Shown here piece by piece: positions 58,482 through 64,000 of a stretch of 64,000 nucleotides of DNA. The DNA comes from Methanofollis tationis (lineage in GTDB: Archaea; Halobacteriota; Methanomicrobia; Methanomicrobiales; Methanofollaceae): the NCBI RefSeq assembly GCF_013377755.1, contig NZ_JABXWR010000001.1, positions 1,003,104-1,067,103 of the forward strand, in the 5' to 3' direction. How positions within the stretch are numbered: position 1 is the stretch's first letter; each line of letters opens with the position of its first letter. Below the pieces are notes generated by a model. The model saw only the letters and a program-made list of their open reading frames with translations, searched no databases and was not told where the DNA came from. The position numbers and the translations under genes were made by a program.

Positions 58482-60728
58482 GAGCGCCACCGCATAGGAG
58501 CCCCCGGTAAGAGAGACCTCGTCCAGGCCTTTGACCCTCTGCAATGCCTCGGCATAGGCGGAGAGCGCACGCTTCGCACACGCCTCCCGCTCGATCATCC
58601 GCTCGCCGGCGGCGATGAGTTCGGCGGCGACCGGGTCGTCGACCGCCGGGGGCGCGGCCTCTTCTTCTGCCGTCCGCAGGTCGCGCTCGCGCTCGTATGC
58701 GGGCTCTGCCGGGGCGAGGCGCACCGCTTCCCGCGCCGCCGCCGCCGCACCGGCAGGATCCCCGAGTGCCGCCCGCACCCCGGCCAGGCGGTGCCAGAGC
58801 GTCGGGTCTCCGGGCGCATACCTGACGGCCTGGTCAAAGAGGGAGGCGGCACGTTCTGGATTGCCGGCGTCGGCGGCGATCACACCCATATTCCTGAGCA
58901 CCCGCGCCCGCACCGGGGACGGCGGGGTCGCCTTGAGGGCCCGGCGGTAACAGGTTTCTGCCTCCCCGGAAAAGCCGAGATCGGCGAGGATCGTCCCTGC
59001 CCCGAGATAGTAGAGCGCCCGGCCACCGCCCTGCGCCGGGAGATCGCCTGAGCGGTCGATCGCATCGAGGACCGCACCGTCGGCAACGGCATCCCGAACG
59101 ATGGGGTAGAGGACGAGGGCGAGGTCCATCCGCCCCTCAAGGGCGGCGGCGATGCCCTGCCCGATCAGCCGGCGCCCTTCCTCCCCGCCGGCGAGCAGGC
59201 CGAGGTGGATGAGGGAGAAGACGTCTCCGGGCCGCTCGGCACGCACCATGCCGAAGTACTCCCTGGCCGCATCGGCCGAGCCGTACAGCCGGTGGGCGAT
59301 GGCGATGTTCCTGAGGAGATCGAGGTCCCGGCTGATCGCGAGGGCGTCCCCGAAGCAGGCGATGGCGCGGTCGAACTGGAAGGCCTGGAGCAGGGCCGCA
59401 CCCTTGCCGAAGAAGTCCAGGTAGCGCCGCCGCTCCTCGACGGCGGCAAGCCCGGCCAGATCGAAGGAGCCGTCGGCCCTGGCGTACTGGTCCATCGAGA
59501 AGAGGCGCGCCATTGCGGCGTCCATCGCCTCCCCTTCACCCTCTCCTTCGAGGATGCGGGTGAGCAGAGCATATTCCTCCTCAAACCTCCCGGTCCTCCT
59601 GAAAGAGGAGGCGATCGCCCAGAAGAGCGACCTGGCCTTCTCAGGAGAGAGGCGGTCGGCCGCCGCCACCGCCGAGGCGATCAGGTCGGCTGCACGACCG
59701 GCATTGCCCTGCAAATAAAGTGCTTCCGAGAGGCTCTTCTCCCCGAGGGCGACGAGGTAGGGATCGGCGCCCGGCATGGCCTTCCTGATCGCGAGGGCGC
59801 GTTCGGCGCAGTCGCCGGCACGGGCGTAGTCACCCTCCTCCCTGAAGAGGACGGCGAGGTTCTCATAGCAGGCGTGGTGGAGGGCCGCCCCGTCCGCGTG
59901 CAGGATCGTATAGGCATAGACGGTCTTTGCCTCCTCGATAAAACCGCGTTTTACAAGCCCGGCCGCCTCCTCGAGGAGGGTCTCATAGTCGTCGAAGATC
60001 GCCACGAACCGGTCCAGCGTCTCCTCGTCGAGGCTGAACGGATAGACCGCATTCAGGATCGCCGTCTGTTCGTCGTAGGCTTTTCCGGCGAACCAGGAGA
60101 AGGCGATGATCATTCCTGCATCGTTGATGAAACGCTCGAAGGTTCCGGCGTCCCCGGGCGGGATCGCTCCGCCGAGGAGGTTTTTCAGGTTCTCGACGGC
60201 GAAGGAGGTGATCTCAAGGTCGGCCGGGCTTATCTGCGCACCCGAAAGGTCCCGCAGATAGGGCGCCTCAAAGTAGAGGTCAGGATACCGGATCTCCGCC
60301 ATCACCACCCTCTTCTCCATCCGTTCCCAGGCCGAGCGTGACGGCCCCTCGCCGGCGGCGATCGGCGGGGCAAGATAACCGTCTTCCGCCGGCGTGCACA
60401 GCATCGTCTCAACAAGCCGCGCTCCACGGAGATCGCCCGCATCCAGAAAGCCGAGATACCGCCGCCAGAGATATGCGTCCCTCCCGGCGCCGAAAAGATC
60501 AGGGCAGTCTTCGGCAAGGGCGCCGGCAAGCGCCGTCCTGACCGCATCCTTCGCCCGGTCGTCAGAAAAACCTGCAGCTGCAGAATAGGCCGCAAAACCC
60601 GGGTCTCTCGCCCTTCGTATCAGAAAGAGATGCAGGAGGGCGGCGTCCCGGGGAGCGGCGTCGCGACGCATCCACCGGTCGATCCAGAATGATTCCCAGA
60701 AAAAATTCAGTGCAACGGTTGTATCCAT
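58449..60728 (-). CDS. large TPR-repeat protein
   Basis: About 759 aa from ATG 60728 (MDTTVALNFFWES). Numerous tetratricopeptide-type helical pairs, for instance GDYARAGDCAERALAIRK, FDRAIACFGDALAISRDL and GNPERAASLFDQAVRYAPGD, fill residues 280-700. No signal peptide or membrane segment, so a cytoplasmic scaffold or regulator of unknown partner. Its 3' end overlaps the convergent TudS-like fusion gene by 33 bases. Confidence 0.8.
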   Translation of the reverse strand: MDTTVALNFFWESFWIDRWMRRDAAPRDAALLHLFLIRRARDPGFAAYSAAAGFSDDRAKDAVRTALAGALAEDCPDLFGAGRDAYLWRRYLGFLDAGDLRGARLVETMLCTPAEDGYLAPPIAAGEGPSRSAWERMEKRVVMAEIRYPDLYFEAPYLRDLSGAQISPADLEITSFAVENLKNLLGGAIPPGDAGTFERFINDAGMIIAFSWFAGKAYDEQTAILNAVYPFSLDEETLDRFVAIFDDYETLLEEAAGLVKRGFIEEAKTVYAYTILHADGAALHHACYENLAVLFREEGDYARAGDCAERALAIRKAMPGADPYLVALGEKSLSEALYLQGNAGRAADLIASAVAAADRLSPEKARSLFWAIASSFRRTGRFEEEYALLTRILEGEGEGEAMDAAMARLFSMDQYARADGSFDLAGLAAVEERRRYLDFFGKGAALLQAFQFDRAIACFGDALAISRDLDLLRNIAIAHRLYGSADAAREYFGMVRAERPGDVFSLIHLGLLAGGEEGRRLIGQGIAAALEGRMDLALVLYPIVRDAVADGAVLDAIDRSGDLPAQGGGRALYYLGAGTILADLGFSGEAETCYRRALKATPPSPVRARVLRNMGVIAADAGNPERAASLFDQAVRYAPGDPTLWHRLAGVRAALGDPAGAAAAAREAVRLAPAEPAYERERDLRTAEEEAAPPAVDDPVAAELIAAGERMIEREACAKRALSAYAEALQRVKGLDEVSLTGGSYAVALSERARIFALF

Positions 60729-61651
60729 CTCGTCGTACCTCTCCCGGCTAAGAAGATGATACCTGCGGCGTGATACTCCTGTTGATCCGGTCGCCATACA
60801 GGAAGGAAAAAAGGGCTCTTGAGTCCTGTGCGTGGGCGGCCGCGACGCCTTCGCCCGACCTCCCCGGACGACCGACCGCTATCAGGGGTGGACCTGCGGG
60901 ATGGGACCGGGCAGGGAGTTTCCCGCGTGAAAGAGCGAAGAACAAAAAAATGGCGCTGTTGAAACCCTCGTGCCGGGTTTGATAGCTCTCCTGTAATCGC
61001 AGGGAGGGGTGCGGATCCCCCGCCTTCCCCATACTGCCTGCCGGGGGTTTCACCCCATTGGAGCCGATGGGCCCCGGGAAGAGCGAACAGGACGTGCGGG
61101 GGCCATATCCCCACCTATCCTGCGCGGGGGTCCGGGGGCAGCAGTCCCCCGGTTCAAGCATGCCAGAATAGGATTTACCATGAAAAACATTTCATGGGGT
61201 ATGCTTGCGTCCCCTTCCCGGACTCATGCCCAATTCTACAAAGCAAAAAAAATGTACAAAGGGTGAAACCTTTCCAGGGACGCCAGGTTCGCGCCCCCAG
61301 AACCTCTTCTGAGTGAGGTGTACGTGAATGTGCACAGGATGGGAGGATGCCGGCCTCCCGCCGGAAGAATGAATGTTGACGCGTTTTGAGAGGTGAAATA
61401 TCCAGGCACCCACGCGTGCTGGTGTGTGCCGCTTGAGTTAGGTGATGTGCGGGTGCCTGCTGGTGTTCCTGTCGATTGCGCCCCGTCCGAGATTTCCCCA
61501 CTTCGGATGGGACGTCGGCGATCATATGTTGAATGTTCAGATATATAAATGTATCACGTATTGCATGGCATTGACGCTATCACCAATGCAGAGCATGATG
61601 CCGGTCATGTCCGAAACCGATAAGTACTGGCCAGTATCACTCTGATCAGAT
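60729..61651. other. 0.9-kb gene-free region
   Basis: No credible gene: small open frames lack start signals, domains or codon bias. From 60960 to 61150 it is a run of G- and C-tracts (GGGGTGCGG.., GGGGTCCGGGGG, AGTCCCCCGG) typical of decaying intergenic sequence in this order. From 61150 it contains a nested hairpin. The last 150 bases are AT-rich (ATGTTCAGATATATAAATG at about 61532) and should hold the promoter of the HTH-PAS gene. Confidence 0.5.
61155..61207. repeat. nested inverted repeat
   Basis: Outer arms CAAGCAT (61155-61161) and ATGCTTG (61201-61207) enclose inner arms CCATGAAA (61178-61185) and TTTCATGG (61190-61197) around AACA. The whole could fold as a 53-nt hairpin with one side bulge. 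Whether it is RNA structure, a terminator-like signal or a transposon end is not decidable here. Confidence 0.45.
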
Positions 61652-63787
61652 ATGAGGCCCTATCCTGAGGAGATCACTAAAATTATCGCCCGATTAAAGG
61701 CGAATCCCCGCGGGATGTCGGTCACCGATCTGTCCAGAGACCTCGCGATCAACAGGAATACGACCTCCCGATACCTCGACATGCTCCTCATCGCCGGCGA
61801 GGTGGAGATGCGGACCTACGGCAAGGCAAAGGTCTTCTACCCCTCGCAGCGGGTGCCCCTCTCGGCCATGATCAACTTCTCCTCAGACGGCGTGGCGATC
61901 CTGGACCGCACCCTCACCGTCGTCCAGGCAAACGACCGCATCCTCGAGATCGTCCGCGCCGGCCGGGACGACGTCATCGGAAAACCGATCGGGGAATCGC
62001 GCCTCTCGGCCTTTGATCACCCCCTGATCAGGGCGCGGATCGAAGACGCCCTCGGGGGCGACGACGTGGTCGAGGAGGTGAGGTTCCTCAGGACCGGGGG
62101 GGAACTCTACTTCAGAATGAAGATCCTGCCCACCGCCTTCAACGACGGCAGCCCCGGGATCACCATCATCCTCGAGGACATCACCAGCCAGAAACTCGCA
62201 GAGGAGGCGCTGCGCGCAGAGGAGGCAAAGTTCAGGGCGCTCGTCGAGGACATCAACGACATCATCTGGAATGTCGACGACGACTGGACCTTCTCCTATG
62301 TGAGCCCGAAGAGTTTCGATCTTCTGGGCTACGCCCCGGACGAGATGGTCGGGCGTTCTCTCCTCGATTTCGTCCCGGCCCCCGAACAGGAGCGGCTCTC
62401 AGAACGCCTCGCCGGACTCCTCGACCGGCCATTCTCCCTCCTCCCCATCCCCCTGCTTCACCGGAGCGGGAAGAGCCTCGTTTTTGAAGCGAGCGGGACC
62501 CCGGACTTCGACGAGATCGGGGATTTCGGTGGCTATCGCATGGTCGCAAGGGACGTCACCGAACGGCACCAGGCAGAGCGCCGGGTGCGGGGCTGGAAAT
62601 CGTTTCTCCACTGCATCGTCCAGAACATCCCGGACATGGTCTTTGTCAGGGAGATCGCAGGCGGAAAGTATGTCTTTTTCAACCGTGCGGCAGAGGCGTT
62701 CGTCGGTGGGGCACCCGGGCGTCTCGCCGGAAAAGAGGAGGGCGAGATCTTCGGGCCCGATCTCGTCCCCCTCATCACCTGCGGCGAGGCGGAGATGCTC
62801 CTGAAGCAGATCCCGGTTGAATGCCCTGCAATGCCGGTCGTCTTCCAGAACGGGGAGACGCACCACCTGCAGACGAAAAAGATCCCGATCGCCGGGGATA
62901 GGGGCGAGATGAAATATGTCCTCACCATCGTGCGCGACATCACCGACCATGTCCGCGCCGACGCCCTCCTCGCGGACCAGCGCGACCTTGCAGAGGCCCT
63001 CGGTTCGGCCTCAGACCTCAGAGCGGCCCTCTCCATCTGCCTTGATGCGGCGATGCAGGCCGCAGGCGTGGACGCCGCCGCCGTCTACGCCGTCAGGGAA
63101 GAGGGGCGCCTCGAGCGCGTGGCGGCGTTCGGGCTCTCCGCAGAAGCCGCCGCCCGGGCAGAGCAGATCGACGGGGATGAGGCCGGGGCGCTCATCGGGG
63201 GCAGAGCCGCCGCCTTCCCGGGAGACGAGGACCTGCGCGGCACCGTCACGTTCACCATCGTCCACGGGGGGATGCCGGTCGCCGTTCTCGTCGCCGGGTC
63301 CCGCCTCACCGGCCTGATACCCGCGGCCGGCGTCCAGGCCCTCGAGACGATCGCCGCCCAGGCGGCAAACGTGGCCGGGCGCATCCTCGCCCAGGAGAGC
63401 GTCAGGATCGAGCGTGACCGGGCCGAGCGCTACCTCGACGTCGCCGGGGTGATGATCGCAGGGATCAGGACGGACGGGACGATCGAACGGATGAACCTGA
63501 CCGGGTGCCTCGCCCTCGGCTACGCCGAGACCGATCTCGTCGGGAAAAACTGGTTCAAAACACTCGTCCCGGCCCGCCTCAGGCCGCGCCTTGAGGCAAA
63601 CTTCAGGCGGCTGATGGAAGGGGCGTCCCCCACGCCCGGAGAGGAGAAAGGCTCCCTCCTTGCACGGGACGGCTGCGAGATCGGCGTGCTCTGGCGCAAC
63701 ACCATCGTGCGTGACCATGACGGCCGGATCACCGGCCTCGTCACCTCGGGCCTCATCTCAGGGCCGCCGGCGGAAGATGTTTATTAA
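61652..63787 (+). CDS. HTH-PAS-PAS-PAS-GAF-PAS sensor/regulator without kinase domain
   Basis: 711 aa. An N-terminal winged HTH (about 1-66, LKANPRGMSVTDLSRDLAIN.. then TTSRYLDMLLIAGEVEMRTYG) is followed by PAS domains at about 70-180, 190-310 and 320-450, a GAF domain at about 455-595 (ALGSASDLRAALSICLDAAM) and a last PAS (about 600-700). There is no HisKA or ATPase domain, so it is a one-component DNA-binding sensor, a type frequent in Methanomicrobiales. Ligands unknown. Confidence 0.85.
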   Translation: MRPYPEEITKIIARLKANPRGMSVTDLSRDLAINRNTTSRYLDMLLIAGEVEMRTYGKAKVFYPSQRVPLSAMINFSSDGVAILDRTLTVVQANDRILEIVRAGRDDVIGKPIGESRLSAFDHPLIRARIEDALGGDDVVEEVRFLRTGGELYFRMKILPTAFNDGSPGITIILEDITSQKLAEEALRAEEAKFRALVEDINDIIWNVDDDWTFSYVSPKSFDLLGYAPDEMVGRSLLDFVPAPEQERLSERLAGLLDRPFSLLPIPLLHRSGKSLVFEASGTPDFDEIGDFGGYRMVARDVTERHQAERRVRGWKSFLHCIVQNIPDMVFVREIAGGKYVFFNRAAEAFVGGAPGRLAGKEEGEIFGPDLVPLITCGEAEMLLKQIPVECPAMPVVFQNGETHHLQTKKIPIAGDRGEMKYVLTIVRDITDHVRADALLADQRDLAEALGSASDLRAALSICLDAAMQAAGVDAAAVYAVREEGRLERVAAFGLSAEAAARAEQIDGDEAGALIGGRAAAFPGDEDLRGTVTFTIVHGGMPVAVLVAGSRLTGLIPAAGVQALETIAAQAANVAGRILAQESVRIERDRAERYLDVAGVMIAGIRTDGTIERMNLTGCLALGYAETDLVGKNWFKTLVPARLRPRLEANFRRLMEGASPTPGEEKGSLLARDGCEIGVLWRNTIVRDHDGRITGLVTSGLISGPPAEDVY

Positions 63788-63809
63788 GGGGCCGGTGACT
63801 CTTCTCACC

Positions 63810-64000
63810 ATGACGCGACCTGACGCCCCCCTCCATCTGTCGCCCGGCGAGGAAATGAAGCAGAACGAGTTTTTCGCCTCGCCCAGGGTCCCGCGGCGGC
63901 TCGAACGGCTGATCGAGGAGTATATCGAAAAGAAGACCGGGAAGACCTGGAACGACCCGGTCGTTCTCGAGCGGATCCGCTCGGCGGTCGTCGCCCAGAA
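63810..64000 (+). CDS. start of an unidentified gene (runs off right edge)
   Basis: 63 codons from ATG 63810: MTRPDAPLHLSPGEEMKQNE, then FFASPRVPRRLERLIEEYIE and KKTGKTWNDPVVLERIR. Soluble, charged, helical. TTTATTAA at about 63779 lies 25-30 nt ahead of the ATG, as for a leaderless message. Too short to assign. Confidence 0.6.
   Translation, partial: MTRPDAPLHLSPGEEMKQNEFFASPRVPRRLERLIEEYIEKKTGKTWNDPVVLERIRSAVVAQ

Noticed and set aside
61140-61170. GGTTCAAGC as a possible tRNA T-loop
   Set aside because: No acceptor, D or anticodon stems can be built around it.
61009-61266. Small open frames in the 60.7-61.6 kb gap
   Set aside because: They run through G/C-tracts and the hairpin, lack start signals and show no codon bias or similarity.

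Overview
The window is a GC-rich stretch of a methanogenic archaeon, most likely a Methanomicrobiales member (Methanofollis/Methanoculleus type; genus is a guess). The evidence is SepRS, CofD (coenzyme F420), an FmdE-family protein, archaeal S12-S7-EF-2, aRF1 and aIF1A, preQ0 (archaeosine) genes, HMG-CoA reductase, FilR1-type regulators, and several promoters whose TATA box lies 25-30 nt before the start codon (leaderless mRNAs). I saw no tRNA, rRNA or CRISPR array.

Layout. 1-8.6 kb: AspRS (cut by the edge), a PAS sensor with an iron alcohol dehydrogenase, a lipoprotein, a transglutaminase-like membrane pair, a DGC zinc-binding protein facing a CDF transporter, an MBL hydrolase and CofD. 8.6-13.2 kb: an HD hydrolase, then UbiX-UbiD-AcnX plus an unknown 132-aa protein; with HMG-CoA reductase at 34.9 kb these fit the archaeal anhydromevalonate-phosphate route to isoprenoids. 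13.2-16.7 kb: two FilR1-type regulators flanking an alpha/beta hydrolase, then an Mth938-like protein. 16.9-20.1 kb: the S12-S7-EF-2 operon, whose TATA box sits inside an inverted repeat. 20.3-28 kb: queD-queE-queC-nudix, then aRF1, ArgRS, Taw1 and SepRS.

28-33 kb is an accessory island. It holds a wHTH/SocA-like/MazF operon, two hicBA loci (one decayed), a HEPN/nucleotidyltransferase operon with its own palindrome, an intact mntA-hepT pair, at least two mntA-hepT relics, and fragments of an AlbA-type gene, a BMP binding protein and an IS200/IS605-type end. It looks like a toxin-antitoxin block duplicated, recombined and partly erased.

33-48 kb: Trm5 methyltransferase, HMG-CoA reductase, RimI, DUF1015, FmdE-like; a six-gene operon of one lipoprotein and five single-pass pilin-like proteins; aIF1A with an apparent one-base frameshift; a His-tailed EamA transporter; a cupin; a K+ channel facing a TMEM175 homologue; an ABC exporter. 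48-54.7 kb: an unrecognised 617-aa protein coupled to LarC, a response regulator, and a decaying surface-protein/regulator locus. 54.9-64 kb: glucan phosphorylase, Tsr3, a TudS-like/deoxyribosyltransferase fusion, a TPR protein, a 0.9-kb gene-free stretch with a nested hairpin, a HTH-multi-PAS-GAF sensor and a gene cut by the right edge.

The best candidates for undescribed biology are the wHTH/SocA-like/MazF module, the pilin-like cassette, the LarC-coupled protein and the TudS/deoxyribosyltransferase fusion.
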